Source: Eggerthella sp. (lineage in GTDB: Bacteria > Actinomycetota > Coriobacteriia > Coriobacteriales > Eggerthellaceae). From it: DNA of 46,782 nt. Position 1 is the stretch's first letter, and every line of letters begins with the position of its first letter. This document shows, in pieces, positions 16,655 through 25,941 of the stretch. The translations under genes and the position numbers were made by a program. A model generated the notes under the pieces. The model saw nothing but the letters and a program-made list of their open reading frames with translations. It searched no databases and had not been told where the DNA came from. The stretch is taken from contig JAUNWY010000004.1 of assembly GCA_030540085.1 (NCBI GenBank), positions 1-46,782 on the forward strand. Direction: 5' to 3'.

Positions 16655-17933
16655 ACTTGAAGAATCCGTCGTAGTTGTACATTTTCAACTGCGACTCGAT
16701 CTTATTCATAGTGTCCAAAGCAACACCGATCATAATGAGGATCGAGGTACCGCCAAACGCCTGAATCAAAGAATTGTTCGTAAAGTAGAACAATATGGAA
16801 GGGATAACCGCAATGGCTGCGATGAAAATCGCACCAGGAAGCGTAACCCTGTGCAGAACATCCTTAATGTACTGCACGGTATTCTGACCAGGACGAATAC
16901 CGGGAATAAATCCACCCTGACGCTGAAGGTTTTCCGCAGTGTCCTCGGGATTGAAAACAATCGAGGTGTAGAAATATGCGAAGAACACAATGAGCAGCGC
17001 AGTGAGGATCCAGTTCACCCAACCTGCCGAAATAGCATTGGCAACCATGGTGAGCCAATCAACATTGAACAAAGCAGCAATCTGCGCAGGGAAGTAAATC
17101 AAGCAGCTTGCGAAGATGATAGGAATAACACCTGCAGCGTTGATCTTGATAGGAAGGTAAGAGCTCTGACCGCCCATAACCTTACGACCCTGAACGCGCT
17201 TTGCATAGCTAATTGGGATACGACGCTGAGCACGCTCTACGAAAATAATCGCAGGGATGCAAAGCAGTACCACAACCAAAATAAGAACGGTTACTGCAAT
17301 GCCCATACCCATATCTGCATTCAGGTTAATCGACGAGAAGATTGCCGACGGAACCGAAGAGATGATGGAAACGAAGATGATCAACGACATACCATTGCCA
17401 ACACCGTGCTGAGTAATGAGCTCGCCCATCCACATGATCAAAGCAGTGCCAACTACAAGAGTAAACACAACCAAGATGTCGGTGACGATCTCAGGAACAG
17501 CGGTGCTGAAAACAACACCATAAGCCTCGGACTTGAAGAGGAAAAGGTAACCAACAGCGTTGATCAGACCCAGACCAAGCGTAAGGTAACGCGTAACCTG
17601 AGTAATACGACGCCTGCCCGTTTCACCCTCTTTAGCCCAACGGCCAACGGCAGGGATAACACCTTGCATCAACTGCATAATGATAGATGCAGTGATGTAC
17701 GGCATAATACCCAGTGCAAATACCGAGAAGTTCGACAAAGCACCGCCAGTGAAGAGGTCGAGCATAACCATCGAGACACCCTGCTGAGAAAAAGAATCAG
17801 CAAATGCCTGGAACGGGATGCCCGGCACCGGCAGGTAAGCGCCGAATCGGTAAAGCACCAAGATACCAAGAGTGAACAGGATTTTATTCCTGAGCTCAGG
17901 TACCTTGAACGCCTGTACGAGGGAACTTAGCAA
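16653..17933 (-). CDS. secY: Protein translocase subunit SecY, TTG start
   Basis: 426 residues with ten membrane helices, the channel of the Sec translocase. The N-terminus '[20 protein letters not shown]' and the 'PVPGI' element match the family. The start codon is TTG (17931-17933), chosen because the family sequence begins exactly there; the ribosome site is weak (GAAGAG within the end of rplO). It overlaps the rplO stop by 7 nt, so coupling is likely. Confidence 0.97.
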   Translation of the reverse strand: MLSSLVQAFKVPELRNKILFTLGILVLYRFGAYLPVPGIPFQAFADSFSQQGVSMVMLDLFTGGALSNFSVFALGIMPYITASIIMQLMQGVIPAVGRWAKEGETGRRRITQVTRYLTLGLGLINAVGYLFLFKSEAYGVVFSTAVPEIVTDILVVFTLVVGTALIMWMGELITQHGVGNGMSLIIFVSIISSVPSAIFSSINLNADMGMGIAVTVLILVVVLLCIPAIIFVERAQRRIPISYAKRVQGRKVMGGQSSYLPIKINAAGVIPIIFASCLIYFPAQIAALFNVDWLTMVANAISAGWVNWILTALLIVFFAYFYTSIVFNPEDTAENLQRQGGFIPGIRPGQNTVQYIKDVLHRVTLPGAIFIAAIAVIPSILFYFTNNSLIQAFGGTSILIMIGVALDTMNKIESQLKMYNYDGFFK

Positions 17934-18376
17934 GGCTCTTCGACCTTTCCGCCAGCTGCCTCGATCTTAGCCTTTGCGGAAGCGGAAACCTTGTCAACCT
18001 TAACGGTTACAGCCTTGGTGATTTCGCCGTCGCCCAGAACCTTAACAAGATCGGTGGAGTGCTTGATGATGCCCTTAGCTACGAGGGATTCACCGTCTAC
18101 CACTTCGCCAGCTTCGTAGTACTTCTCGATACGGCTAACGTTAACGGGAAGATACTCAACATGGTTGATGTTGCGGAAGCCAGGGAGCTTAGGAAGACGA
18201 CGAGCCAGAGGAGTCTGACCACCTTCGAAGCCGTTACCCTTAGCGCCGCCAGAACGAGACTTCTGACCGTTCAGACCACGACCAGCGGTCTTGCCGGTAC
18301 CAGATGCGGGACCGCGACCTACGCGCTTGCGGCTGTGACGAGAACCCTCAGCGGGCTTCAGATCCTTAAGTTCCAT
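17927..18376 (-). CDS. rplO: 50S ribosomal protein L15
   Basis: 149 residues, typical length. The N-terminus '[19 protein letters not shown]' and '[15 protein letters not shown]' are L15 signatures. Normally it follows rpmD without interruption. Here a strong terminator and a 311-nt gap lie upstream, so rplO-secY probably form a separate unit. Confidence 0.97.
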   Translation of the reverse strand: MELKDLKPAEGSRHSRKRVGRGPASGTGKTAGRGLNGQKSRSGGAKGNGFEGGQTPLARRLPKLPGFRNINHVEYLPVNVSRIEKYYEAGEVVDGESLVAKGIIKHSTDLVKVLGDGEITKAVTVKVDKVSASAKAKIEAAGGKVEEPC

Positions 18377-18688
18377 GTTTTCTTTTTCTCCTTTTTTACG
18401 CTGTCTCTACCCCACCGATTGGAATAGAGGTCGGCAGCTCGCCGCCGACGAACTTACAAACTAGATCATTATGCCATAGGTTAAAATCAAATGCGGGGCA
18501 AAACTCAATAAGTTAGATACAGCCCATCATAAGTTCAACAATTGAATCAAATGCTCCACGGATGCAGTAACCGTACTAGACCTAAAACGATATTCTTTCA
18601 GGCTTTTTCCTTGCACTGCGCTTCGATCCGCATAATGTCCGATTACGAGAATAGAAAAGCCCCGCTCAATGAGCGGGGCTTTTAGCAT
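18377..18688. other. 311-nt gap between rpmD and rplO
   Basis: It holds the rpmD terminator (18656-18684). A promoter for rplO-secY is expected; the best candidates on the minus strand near 18475-18510 are TTGCCC-17-TATGGC and a CATAAT box, none convincing. A small inverted repeat (GGTCGGCAGC ... GCCGCCGACG) at about 18430-18448 lies just before rplO. No gene was recognised. Confidence 0.45.
18656..18684 (-). terminator. Intrinsic terminator after rpmD
   Basis: A perfect 13-bp palindrome with a 3-nt loop, AAAAGCCCCGCTC/GAGCGGGGCTTTT, five nt past the rpmD stop; the minus strand continues TTTTCTATTC. It should end the rplB-to-rpmD transcript. Confidence 0.9.
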
Positions 18689-18877
18689 TTACAGTTCTTC
18701 AACCTCTACGAGGTGCTGAACCTTGAAGATCATGCCACGAACGCCAGGATTGTCTACCTGCTCAACCGTGCGACCGATCTTACCAAGACCAAGAGCCTTC
18801 AGGGTGCGACCCTGATCGTACTTGTAGCCGATGGAGCTCTTTACCTGGGTGATGCGCAGTTTCTTTGCGTCAGCCAT
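18689..18877 (-). CDS. rpmD: 50S ribosomal protein L30
   Basis: 62 residues, normal for L30, with '[34 protein letters not shown]' type sequence. It starts 2 nt after the rpsE stop and is the last gene before the terminator. Confidence 0.96.
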   Translation of the reverse strand: MADAKKLRITQVKSSIGYKYDQGRTLKALGLGKIGRTVEQVDNPGVRGMIFKVQHLVEVEEL

Positions 18878-18879
18878 TA

Positions 18880-19404
18880 CTAGTTCTCCTTCCAGCCATA
18901 AATCTTAGCTACAGAGATACCGCGGCGAGCAGAAACTGCCTCGGGGCTCTGCATTTCCTTAAGACCTTCAGCAACAGCCTTAACAATGTTAAGAACGTTG
19001 TCAGTGCCGAGGGACTTAGCGAAAACATCCTTTACGCCAGCGAGTTCGAGAACGGCACGAGCTGCGCCGCCAGCGATAACGCCGGTACCAGGAGTAGCGG
19101 GCTTAAGGAGAACGCGACCAGCGCCATACTCACCGATGATGTCGTGAGGAAGCGTGCCAGCCTCGGTCAGAGGAATGGAGAACATGTTCTTCTTCGCATC
19201 CTCTACGCCCTTCTTGATGGCGGTGGGAACTTCCTGGGACTTGCCCATGCCGATACCCACGCGACCCTTGCCGTCACCAACAACTACCAGAGCGGTGAGT
19301 GCGAAACGACGACCACCCTTGACAACCTTGGAGACGCGATTGATATAGACGACGCGTTCCTGAAGTTCGGGAACGCCTGCCTGGTTTTCTTGCTTACGAG
19401 CCAT
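18880..19404 (-). CDS. rpsE: 30S ribosomal protein S5
   Basis: 174 residues. N-terminal double-stranded RNA-binding fold with '[19 protein letters not shown]' and '[18 protein letters not shown]'; C-terminal '[14 protein letters not shown]'. It helps set decoding accuracy and mRNA unwinding. Seventeen nt separate it from rplR upstream. Confidence 0.97.
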   Translation of the reverse strand: MARKQENQAGVPELQERVVYINRVSKVVKGGRRFALTALVVVGDGKGRVGIGMGKSQEVPTAIKKGVEDAKKNMFSIPLTEAGTLPHDIIGEYGAGRVLLKPATPGTGVIAGGAARAVLELAGVKDVFAKSLGTDNVLNIVKAVAEGLKEMQSPEAVSARRGISVAKIYGWKEN

Positions 19405-19420
19405 AGACCTTAACCCTCTC

Positions 19421-19789
19421 TTAGAACTTCAGGCCTGCTTCGCGGGCACCATCGGCAACTGCCTTGATGCGACCGTGATACAGATTGCCACCGCGGTCGA
19501 ATACAACCTCGGTAACACCGTTTTCCTGTGCTTTCTTACCGATGATCAGACCGAGAGCTGCAGCGCCATCTACGGTAGCACCGCTCTTCTCGGTTGCCTT
19601 GAACTCGGGACCGAGGGTGGAAACACCACAAATGGTCTTACCGGCAACGTCGTCGATAACCTGAGCATACATGTTCGAGTTAGAACGCGTAATGCACAAA
19701 CGCGGACGGGCAGCCGTACCAGAGATCTTGCCACGAACACGAGTGTGACGACGGCGCAGCCCAGCCTGTTTCTTTTGAAGCTTCTTCAT
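19421..19789 (-). CDS. rplR: 50S ribosomal protein L18
   Basis: 122 residues. Basic N-terminus, '[31 protein letters not shown]', and the C-terminal '[24 protein letters not shown]'. It binds 5S rRNA. Typical spc-operon place between rplF and rpsE. Confidence 0.97.
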   Translation of the reverse strand: MKKLQKKQAGLRRRHTRVRGKISGTAARPRLCITRSNSNMYAQVIDDVAGKTICGVSTLGPEFKATEKSGATVDGAAALGLIIGKKAQENGVTEVVFDRGGNLYHGRIKAVADGAREAGLKF

Positions 19790-19824
19790 AAGTAGATTCC
19801 CTTCAATACTTCGCTACTGAGCTA

Positions 19825-20367
19825 CTACTCAGACTTTGCGGCCTTGCCGAGCTTACGACGGACATACTCGCCTTCATAGCGAACACCCTTGCCCTTGTAA
19901 GGCTCAGGCTTACGCCATGCGCGGATGTCGGCAGCAACCTGGCCGACCTGTTCCTTGCTGATGCCCTTTACGATAATCTCGGTCTGGCTAGGAACTTCGA
20001 AGGTAATGTTTTCAGGAGCCTTAACGATAACCGGATGAGAGTAACCGAGCTGGATCTCCAGATCAGAACCCTTGAGCGCTGCACGATAGCCAACGCCTAC
20101 GAGCTCGAGCTTCTTGGAGTAACCATCATGAACGCCCTCTACCATGTTGTGGATAAGGGTGCGCGTAAGGCCATGAAGGCTCTTTGCCTGACGGGAATCG
20201 TCGGGACGCTCAACAATAACTTCATCGCCCTCAACCTTGATGGTCATCATGGGGTTGAATTCACGAGTAAGTTCGCCCTTGCTGCCCTTTACGGTAACAA
20301 CATGGCCGTCAATCTTAACCTCAACGCCAGAAGGAATAGCAACAGGGATCTTACCAATACGAGACAT
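19825..20367 (-). CDS. rplF: 50S ribosomal protein L6
   Basis: 180 residues, full length, with '[17 protein letters not shown]', '[21 protein letters not shown]' and the C-terminal '[19 protein letters not shown]', all typical of L6. No anomalies. Confidence 0.97.
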   Translation of the reverse strand: MSRIGKIPVAIPSGVEVKIDGHVVTVKGSKGELTREFNPMMTIKVEGDEVIVERPDDSRQAKSLHGLTRTLIHNMVEGVHDGYSKKLELVGVGYRAALKGSDLEIQLGYSHPVIVKAPENITFEVPSQTEIIVKGISKEQVGQVAADIRAWRKPEPYKGKGVRYEGEYVRRKLGKAAKSE

Positions 20368-20383
20368 TTGTGCTCCTTCCTTC

Positions 20384-20782
20384 CTACCAGATGTACGCCA
20401 TGACTTCGCCGCCGACGCCTTCCTTGCGTGCGTCGCGGTCGGTCATAACGCCCTTGCTCGTCGAAATAACAGCAGTACCAAGACCACCGAGAACGCGAGG
20501 AAGCTCGTCCTTGCCAGCATAAATGCGCAGACCAGGCTTGGAGATGCGCTTAATGCCGCGAATGGTGCGAGCCTTCTTCTCACCGTACTTGAGGGTGATG
20601 GTCAGAACGTCGCGGGGCTGAGCCGGCTCAATTTCAAAGCCGTTGATGTAGCCCTCTTCCTGCATGATGCGGGCGATTTCGACAAGCTTCTTGCTGGACG
20701 GCATGGAAACCGTCTGCTTGCCAGCAGAGTTTGCGTTACGCACACGCGTAAGCATATCTGCAATAGGATCGTTCATGCTCAT
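20384..20782 (-). CDS. rpsH: 30S ribosomal protein S8
   Basis: 132 residues from the ATG at 20782, which has AGGAG ten nt upstream and the family start '[15 protein letters not shown]'; the longer frame to 20830 has no support. C-terminal '[26 protein letters not shown]' is characteristic. S8 is the classic autogenous regulator of the spc operon in enterobacteria. Confidence 0.97.
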   Translation of the reverse strand: MSMNDPIADMLTRVRNANSAGKQTVSMPSSKKLVEIARIMQEEGYINGFEIEPAQPRDVLTITLKYGEKKARTIRGIKRISKPGLRIYAGKDELPRVLGGLGTAVISTSKGVMTDRDARKEGVGGEVMAYIW

Positions 20783-20893
20783 TGTTGTGTTTCTCCTTTG
20801 TTCATGATGAGCCGAAAAGCCGGTTCGCATGCACCCATGATGTATGCGCCTTGACTAACGGCACTCAACAACGTGACTGGGTTGATAAGGTTC

Positions 20894-21079
20894 CTACCAG
20901 GAAGCCTTGGTCACGCCGGGCAGTTCGCCTTTGTTAGCGAGCTCGCGAAGGCAGACGCGGCACAGACCGAACTTGCGGTAGTACGCACGGGGGCGACCAC
21001 AGCGAGCACAGCGATTGTGCTGACGCGTCGAGAACTTCGGCTCTCGCTTGGACTTGGCGATCATCGATTTCTTAGCCAT
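20894..21079 (-). CDS. rpsZ: 30S ribosomal protein S14, zinc-binding type
   Basis: 61 residues, the short form with four cysteines: '[20 protein letters not shown]'. This zinc form is usual in Gram-positive bacteria; a zinc-free paralogue, if any, would be elsewhere. Gaps of 111 nt (to rpsH) and 42 nt (to rplE) are longer than most in this operon. Confidence 0.97.
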   Translation of the reverse strand: MAKKSMIAKSKREPKFSTRQHNRCARCGRPRAYYRKFGLCRVCLRELANKGELPGVTKASW

Positions 21080-21121
21080 TCAAAATCCTTCTTTCCTATA
21101 ACCAATTCTCTTAACGAGAAG

Positions 21122-21673
21122 TTAGTTTTCCTTTTTGAACGGGAAGCCCATGGCATCCATAAGTGCCTTGGCGCCTTCATTGTTTTCAGCCGTGGTTACG
21201 AACGTGATGTCCATACCACGAGTGCGATCGATCTTGTCGTACTCGATCTCGGGGAAGATAAGCTGCTCGGTGAGGCCCATGGTGTAGTTGCCTCGACCGT
21301 CGAAGCTGTTGGGGTTGCAACCACGGAAGTCACGTACGCGAGGAAGCGCAGTGGACATCAAGCGGTCGAAGAACTCCCACATGCGGTCACCGCGAAGGGT
21401 AACCTTGCAACCAATTGCCTGGCCCTCACGCAGATGGAAGCCTGCGATGGACTTCTTAGCGCGGGTAACCATAGGCTGCTGACCGGTGATGGTACGCAGG
21501 TCGGCGATTGCGCCGTCAAGAAGCTTCTTGTCGCCAGCGGCACGACCTACACCCATGTTAATAACGATCTTCTCAAGGCGAGGGATCTGATTAACATTAG
21601 CGAGCCCGAGCTCCTTGAAAAGCTGGTCGCGTACTTCGTTTACATACTTTTCCTTCAGACGAGGAGTAGCCAT
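21122..21673 (-). CDS. rplE: 50S ribosomal protein L5
   Basis: 183 residues from the ATG at 21673 ('[17 protein letters not shown]'); a longer frame to 21709 is not family-like. It has '[13 protein letters not shown]', '[17 protein letters not shown]' and '[21 protein letters not shown]'. It binds 5S rRNA. A strong GC hairpin lies in the 95 nt between it and rplX. Confidence 0.97.
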   Translation of the reverse strand: MATPRLKEKYVNEVRDQLFKELGLANVNQIPRLEKIVINMGVGRAAGDKKLLDGAIADLRTITGQQPMVTRAKKSIAGFHLREGQAIGCKVTLRGDRMWEFFDRLMSTALPRVRDFRGCNPNSFDGRGNYTMGLTEQLIFPEIEYDKIDRTRGMDITFVTTAENNEGAKALMDAMGFPFKKEN

Positions 21674-21726
21674 TGTCCTAAAAAACCTTTCTCGATGAAT
21701 TAAACGCAAGATTTCCGACCTTGCGT

Positions 21727-21745
21727 CCCCCGCATTACGCGGGGG
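21727..21745 (-). promoter_or_regulatory. GC-rich hairpin in the rplX-rplE spacer
   Basis: CCCCCGC (21727-21733) pairs with GCGGGGG (21739-21745) across a 5-nt loop, without a T-run. It lies 54 nt before the L5 start. In E. coli the S8 target that controls the spc operon is at the same intergenic place, but the sequence resemblance was not established. Confidence 0.45.
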
Positions 21746-21768
21746 TCATAAAAGCACGGCTAAATATT

Positions 21769-22086
21769 TTAGTCGATATCTGCGCCACAATGCTTGCAAA
21801 CGCGAACTTTTTTACCATCTTCACGTTTGATGTTGACGCGAGTTGCCTCCTTGCAGGAGGGGCAGATCAGCATAACGTTGGAGACATGGATGGGAGCCTC
21901 AACGGTAGCAATGCCGCCTTCAGGGTTTGCCTGAGTCGGGCGCATTGCCTTCTTCATCATGTTGACCTTTTCAACGGTGACGCGCTGAGCCGAGGGGTTG
22001 GAAGCGATTACGATGCCTTCAGCACCCTTATCCTTACCAGCGAGAACCTTGACCTTGTCACCCTTTTTGATGTTCATCTTTGCCAT
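21769..22086 (-). CDS. rplX: 50S ribosomal protein L24 (with C-terminal cysteine pairs)
   Basis: 105 residues. The N-terminal KOW domain is 'IKKGDKVKVLAGKDKGAEG'. The C-terminal half contains 'CPSCKEATRV' and 'CKHCGADID', two CX2C pairs that would form a zinc ribbon, as in many Gram-positive L24 proteins. It starts assembly of the large subunit. Confidence 0.97.
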   Translation of the reverse strand: MAKMNIKKGDKVKVLAGKDKGAEGIVIASNPSAQRVTVEKVNMMKKAMRPTQANPEGGIATVEAPIHVSNVMLICPSCKEATRVNIKREDGKKVRVCKHCGADID

Positions 22087-22097
22087 GGATGTTCCTC

Positions 22098-22466
22098 CTA
22101 CAGCGTTTCCGGTGCCAGGGACACGATCTTCATGTACTTCTTGTCACGAAGTTCGCGTGCAACAGGACCGAAGATACGCGTACCGCGGGGAGCGCCGTTG
22201 TTGTCGATCAGAACGCAAGCATTCTGGTCGAACTTGATGTAGCTGCCGTCAGTACGACGAACTTCCTTCTTAACGCGCACCACGACACAGCGGACGACTT
22301 CGCCCTTCTTAACGTTGCCGTTGGGCATTGCTTCCTTAACGCTGCAAACGATGACATCGCCGAGGCCCGCGTAACGGCGCTTGGAGCCGCCCAGGACCTT
22401 GATGCACTGCACCTTGCGAGCGCCGGAGTTGTCAGCAACGGCGAGCATGCTCTGCATTTGAATCAT
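22098..22466 (-). CDS. rplN: 50S ribosomal protein L14
   Basis: 122 residues. '[21 protein letters not shown]' type start, '[20 protein letters not shown]' and '[27 protein letters not shown]' are L14 signatures. AAAGGG ribosome site 9 nt upstream. Confidence 0.97.
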   Translation of the reverse strand: MIQMQSMLAVADNSGARKVQCIKVLGGSKRRYAGLGDVIVCSVKEAMPNGNVKKGEVVRCVVVRVKKEVRRTDGSYIKFDQNACVLIDNNGAPRGTRIFGPVARELRDKKYMKIVSLAPETL

Positions 22467-22504
22467 GTGCTTATCCCTTTCGATGCTTCTAAGTAAGCAA
22501 GTGC

Positions 22505-22765
22505 CTACTTAGCCTTCTCAACGATGTCGAGAAGGCGCCAGCGCTTCATCTTAGAAAGCGGGCGGGTTTCCATAATCGTTACGGTGTCGCCTACACCAGC
22601 TTCGTTGTTCTCGTCATGAGCGTGAAGCTTCTTGGTGGAGTTAACCATCTTGCCATATACAGGATGGGGCTTGCGCTCGTGAACTTGCACGACGCAGGTC
22701 TTGTCGCCGGAGATGCTTACTACAACACCCTGGCGAACCTTACGAGAGTTACGTTCTTCACTCAT
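22505..22765 (-). CDS. rpsQ: 30S ribosomal protein S17
   Basis: 86 residues. The ATG at 22765 is preferred over an upstream TTG at 22774, because AGGAAGG is ten nt from the former and only one from the latter. OB-fold features: '[29 protein letters not shown]' and '[15 protein letters not shown]'. Confidence 0.96.
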   Translation of the reverse strand: MSEERNSRKVRQGVVVSISGDKTCVVQVHERKPHPVYGKMVNSTKKLHAHDENNEAGVGDTVTIMETRPLSKMKRWRLLDIVEKAK

Positions 22766-22791
22766 ATTGTTCAAACCTTCCTAGCTGCACC

Positions 22792-22995
22792 CTAAGCCTG
22801 AGCGGCCTTGAGTTCACGGTCGCGCATCTCGGTCTGGATGCGGGCGATGTCCTTCTTGACCTGCTTGATGCGAGCGGTGTTGTCGAGCTGGCCGGTAGCC
22901 ATCTGGAAGCGCAGGTTGAAGAGCTCTGCACGAGCCTCCTTCAATTTAGCCTGCAGATCTTCACCCGAAAGTTTCTGGATCTCTGCTGCTTTCAT
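22792..22995 (-). CDS. rpmC: 50S ribosomal protein L29
   Basis: 67 residues, helical: '[23 protein letters not shown]' and '[24 protein letters not shown]'. Its ATG directly follows the rplP stop, with AGGAG inside the end of rplP. It contributes to the exit-tunnel rim. Confidence 0.96.
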   Translation of the reverse strand: MKAAEIQKLSGEDLQAKLKEARAELFNLRFQMATGQLDNTARIKQVKKDIARIQTEMRDRELKAAQA

Positions 22996-23418
22996 TTACT
23001 CCTGCCCTTCTGCCTCACGCTTTACGATCTTGCACTTGATGGGCAACTTGTCGATAGCCAGACGGAGAGCATCCTTAGCGGTTGCTTCGTCAACACCATC
23101 GATCTCGAACATGATGCGGCCGGGCTTTACTACAGCTACCCAACCCTCAGGGTTACCCTTACCCTTACCCATTCGAGTTTCAGCAGGCTTCTGCGTGATG
23201 GGCTTATCGGGGAAGATCGTGATCCAAACATTACCAGTACGGTTCATGCGACGAGTCATTGCGATACGTGCAGCCTCGATCTGGCGGTTGGTGATCCAAT
23301 GACGGTCCAGGGCCTGAATGCCCCAAGAGCCGTGGTTCAAAGTGGTACCGCCCTTGGCGTTACCCTTCATAGAACCACGCTGCACCTTACGATGCTTAAC
23401 GCGCTTAGGTACCAACAT
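22996..23418 (-). CDS. rplP: 50S ribosomal protein L16
   Basis: 140 residues. '[17 protein letters not shown]', '[22 protein letters not shown]' and '[16 protein letters not shown]' are typical. Its ATG overlaps the rpsC stop by one base. Confidence 0.97.
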   Translation of the reverse strand: MLVPKRVKHRKVQRGSMKGNAKGGTTLNHGSWGIQALDRHWITNRQIEAARIAMTRRMNRTGNVWITIFPDKPITQKPAETRMGKGKGNPEGWVAVVKPGRIMFEIDGVDEATAKDALRLAIDKLPIKCKIVKREAEGQE

Positions 23419-24128
23419 TACTTATCACCCCTATCGTTATTGCGGCGACGGGAACGGTTAGGACGGGAAGAACCCTCGAGTGCGGGCTGCGGAGCCTTCT
23501 GGCCCGGCAGAACTTCACCGTGGTACACCCAAACCTGGATACCAATGGAACCCATGGTGGTTGCAGCGGTGGCGAAGCCATAGTCGATCTTCGCACGAAG
23601 GGTGTGCAGCGGCACGCGACCTTCGCGATACCACTCGCGGCGGCTCATTTCAGCGCCACCAAGACGACCAGCGCACTGGATACGGATACCCTTTGCGCCG
23701 CTCTTGCGGGCAGACTGAACGGCCTTGCGCATTGCACGACGGAATGCAACGCGGTTTTCAAGCTGCTCAGCAACGGACTGAGCGATGAGGCTTGCGTCGA
23801 GTTCAGGACGCTTAACCTCTACAACCTCAACGGAAACCGGGCCGTTGGCGATCTGGTTGAGCTTCTTGCGAAGTGCGTCAACCTCTGCGCCCTTCTTGCC
23901 GATTACTACGCCAGGGCGAGACGTGGTGATGATGACCTTGATCTTGTCACCAGCGCGCTCGATCTCTACGCGGGAGACAGCTGCATGGGCGAGCTGCTTG
24001 TCAAGGTAAGAACGAATAGCGAGGTCGTTCTCAAGGTTCTTCGCATAGTCCTTGTCGGAATACCAGCGGCTACGCCAATCCTCGGTTACGCCGAGACGGA
24101 AACCGGTGGGGCTTACTTTCTGACCCAT
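23418..24128 (-). CDS. rpsC: 30S ribosomal protein S3
   Basis: 236 residues. N-terminal '[22 protein letters not shown]', a KH domain with the GKKG loop at 77-80, C-terminal '[30 protein letters not shown]', and a basic Arg/Asn-rich tail. It contributes to the mRNA entry channel. One nt separates it from rplV. Confidence 0.97.
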   Translation of the reverse strand: MGQKVSPTGFRLGVTEDWRSRWYSDKDYAKNLENDLAIRSYLDKQLAHAAVSRVEIERAGDKIKVIITTSRPGVVIGKKGAEVDALRKKLNQIANGPVSVEVVEVKRPELDASLIAQSVAEQLENRVAFRRAMRKAVQSARKSGAKGIRIQCAGRLGGAEMSRREWYREGRVPLHTLRAKIDYGFATAATTMGSIGIQVWVYHGEVLPGQKAPQPALEGSSRPNRSRRRNNDRGDK

Positions 24129-24129
24129 A

Positions 24130-24471
24130 CTATGCCTCCTCTCGGGTTGCTACGATGACGGTGATGTGGCTGGTGCGCTTGCGAATGCGAGCAGCAGAGC
24201 CCTTTGCGCGGGGGCGGATACGCTTCAGCGTGGGGCCCTCGTCGGCGAAGCATGCCTTAACCACGAGGTTCTCGGGGTTAGCGGCACCCTTCTGTGCAGC
24301 GTTTGCAACTGCGGAGTTCAGGGTCTTCTCTACAACCTCAGCAACAGCGCGGTTGGTGAAGCGGAGGGTTTCCTGAGCGGCAATAACGTTCTTGCCGCGA
24401 ATCTGGTCGAGTACGATGCGTGCCTTGCGGGGCGAAACGCGTACGTAGCGAGCGATTGCTTTAGCTTCCAT
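24130..24471 (-). CDS. rplV: 50S ribosomal protein L22
   Basis: 113 residues. '[26 protein letters not shown]' and the tunnel-loop region '[28 protein letters not shown]' are intact. No change in the loop known for macrolide resistance was apparent, as far as can be read by eye. Confidence 0.97.
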   Translation of the reverse strand: MEAKAIARYVRVSPRKARIVLDQIRGKNVIAAQETLRFTNRAVAEVVEKTLNSAVANAAQKGAANPENLVVKACFADEGPTLKRIRPRAKGSAARIRKRTSHITVIVATREEA

Positions 24472-24485
24472 GTTTCACCCTTTCC

Positions 24486-24743
24486 TTACTTGTCGTGGCC
24501 GCGGAAGGTGCGAGAAGGTGCGAACTCGCCCAGCTTGTGGCCAACCATGGATTCAGTAACGTAAACCGGCACGTGCTTGCGACCATCATGCACAGCGATG
24601 GTGTGACCAACCATCTCGGGGAAGATGGTGGAAGAACGCGACCACGTCTTGATGACCTTCTTGTCGCCAGCTTCGTTCATCGCAATAACGCGATCGAGAA
24701 GGCGAGGCTCCACGAAGGGACCTTTTTTCAAACTTCTGCTCAA
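24486..24743 (-). CDS. rpsS: 30S ribosomal protein S19
   Basis: 85 residues. '[19 protein letters not shown]', '[31 protein letters not shown]' and '[14 protein letters not shown]' are standard S19 signatures. Confidence 0.97.
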   Translation of the reverse strand: MSRSLKKGPFVEPRLLDRVIAMNEAGDKKVIKTWSRSSTIFPEMVGHTIAVHDGRKHVPVYVTESMVGHKLGEFAPSRTFRGHDK

Positions 24744-24767
24744 TGTTTCTCCTTATGCGATCGGGCG

Positions 24768-25598
24768 CTACTTCTTGCGACGGCGGATGATCAGGCGGCT
24801 CGAAGCCTTCTTGGGGTTGCGAGTGCGATGACCCTTGGTAGACACGCCCCACGGAGTAACAGGATGACGACCAGAAGACTTGTTCTTGCCTTCGCCACCA
24901 CCATGAGGATGGTCGACAGGGTTCATTACAGTACCGCGAACGCTGGGGCGGATACCCATCCAACGGTTACGGCCAGCCTTGCCGATCTTGATGTTGCCGT
25001 GCTCGGCGTTACCAACTTCGCCAACGGTTGCGCGGCAGGTTACGAGAACGCGACGCATTTCGGAAGAAGGCATACGCAGGATTGCATACTTGCCTTCCTT
25101 GCCCATCAGCTGGATGCTGGTGCCAGCGGAACGAGCGATTGCTGCACCGCGACCAGGCTGGAGCTCAACTGCGTGGATGAGCGTACCAACGGGGATAGCG
25201 GACAGAGGCAGTGCGTTGCCGGGCTTGATGTCTGCATCAGCGCCGGATACTACCGTTTCGCCAACCTTGAGACCCTTGGGCTGAAGGATGTAGCGCTTTT
25301 CACCGTCTGCATAGTGCAGAAGAGCGATGCGAGCACTGCGGTTGGGGTCGTACTCGATCGTGGCAACCTTGGCGGGGATACCGTCCTTGTTGCGCTTGAA
25401 GTCGATGATGCGGTAACGACGCTTGTTGCCGCCACCCTGATGACGCGTAGTGATACGGCCATTGTTGTTGCGGCCAGCCTTCTTGGGCAGGGGCGCCAAC
25501 AGGGACTTCTCGGGCGTAGTGCTGGTGATCTCAGCAAAGTCCGAGACAGTCTGGAAGCGGCGTCCAGGGCTCGTGGGCTTGAACTGTTTTACTCCCAT
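24768..25598 (-). CDS. rplB: 50S ribosomal protein L2
   Basis: 276 residues, full length. '[23 protein letters not shown]' and the C-terminal '[24 protein letters not shown]', whose His is near the peptidyl-transferase centre, are intact. In most bacteria rplB follows rplW directly. Here rplW lies 7.3 kb away and rplB has its own promoter and a ~150-nt leader. Confidence 0.98.
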   Translation of the reverse strand: MGVKQFKPTSPGRRFQTVSDFAEITSTTPEKSLLAPLPKKAGRNNNGRITTRHQGGGNKRRYRIIDFKRNKDGIPAKVATIEYDPNRSARIALLHYADGEKRYILQPKGLKVGETVVSGADADIKPGNALPLSAIPVGTLIHAVELQPGRGAAIARSAGTSIQLMGKEGKYAILRMPSSEMRRVLVTCRATVGEVGNAEHGNIKIGKAGRNRWMGIRPSVRGTVMNPVDHPHGGGEGKNKSSGRHPVTPWGVSTKGHRTRNPKKASSRLIIRRRKK

Positions 25599-25745
25599 TT
25601 TCTTCCTTTCTACGGGTTCGAACTGCAGGTTCGGACCCTTGGTCTTATGTGGACTCCATCACCGCCATGGGGGCCTTTGGGAGACAGCCCTCGGCGATTC
25701 CGAGTTTCCACGCGTCCGGGTGTATCCATCAACAGCCAGACGCAA
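25599..25745 (-). promoter_or_regulatory. Structured 5' leader of rplB
   Basis: If transcription starts near 25745, the untranslated leader is about 147 nt. It contains a 10-bp hairpin with one mismatch, 25614-25623 pairing with 25629-25638 (GGGTTCGAAC / GTTCGGACCC), just before the AAAGGAAG ribosome site. A further GC-rich region at 25668-25720 can fold. It may be an autoregulatory ribosomal-protein leader; no known class was recognised. Confidence 0.45.
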
Positions 25746-25751
25746 CCGAAA

Positions 25752-25780
25752 ATTATACTGATTGCCTATGTAATGCGCAA
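25752..25780 (-). promoter_or_regulatory. Promoter of the rplB-rpmD transcription unit
   Basis: Minus strand TTGCGC (25775-25780), exactly 17 nt, TATAAT (25752-25757). It is the strongest-looking promoter in the gap, placed where the S10 operon is broken. Confidence 0.8.
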
Positions 25781-25836
25781 GGGATAATCGAATTGAAGCA
25801 AGTATTCGCAAAAGATTCACAACCTGGTACGAAATG

Positions 25837-25869
25837 AGCCGAAATTGGCAGTAAATGGCAATTTCGGCT
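25837..25869 (-). terminator. Hairpin after the glycosylase-Vsr gene, likely terminator
   Basis: An 11-bp perfect stem AGCCGAAATTG/CAATTTCGGCT with an 11-nt loop, 73 nt past the stop. The minus strand continues CATTTCG, so the T-run is poor. Confidence 0.5.
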
Positions 25870-25941
25870 GCCCCGCTATTTCAGCATAGGCCCCAATGCC
25901 GCATGCAATCGAGACACAAAAACCCGCATGCCCGAATTTGC

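Noticed and set aside
16638..17930. Long open frame antisense to secY (430 codons)
   Set aside because: It is the shadow of SecY: low-complexity polar sequence (Asn/Arg/Asp rich), no family motif, and it covers the real gene almost exactly.
25613..25638. tRNA T-arm-like sequence GGTTCGAACTGCAGG
   Set aside because: No acceptor, anticodon or D arms surround it; it is better explained as the hairpin of the rplB leader.
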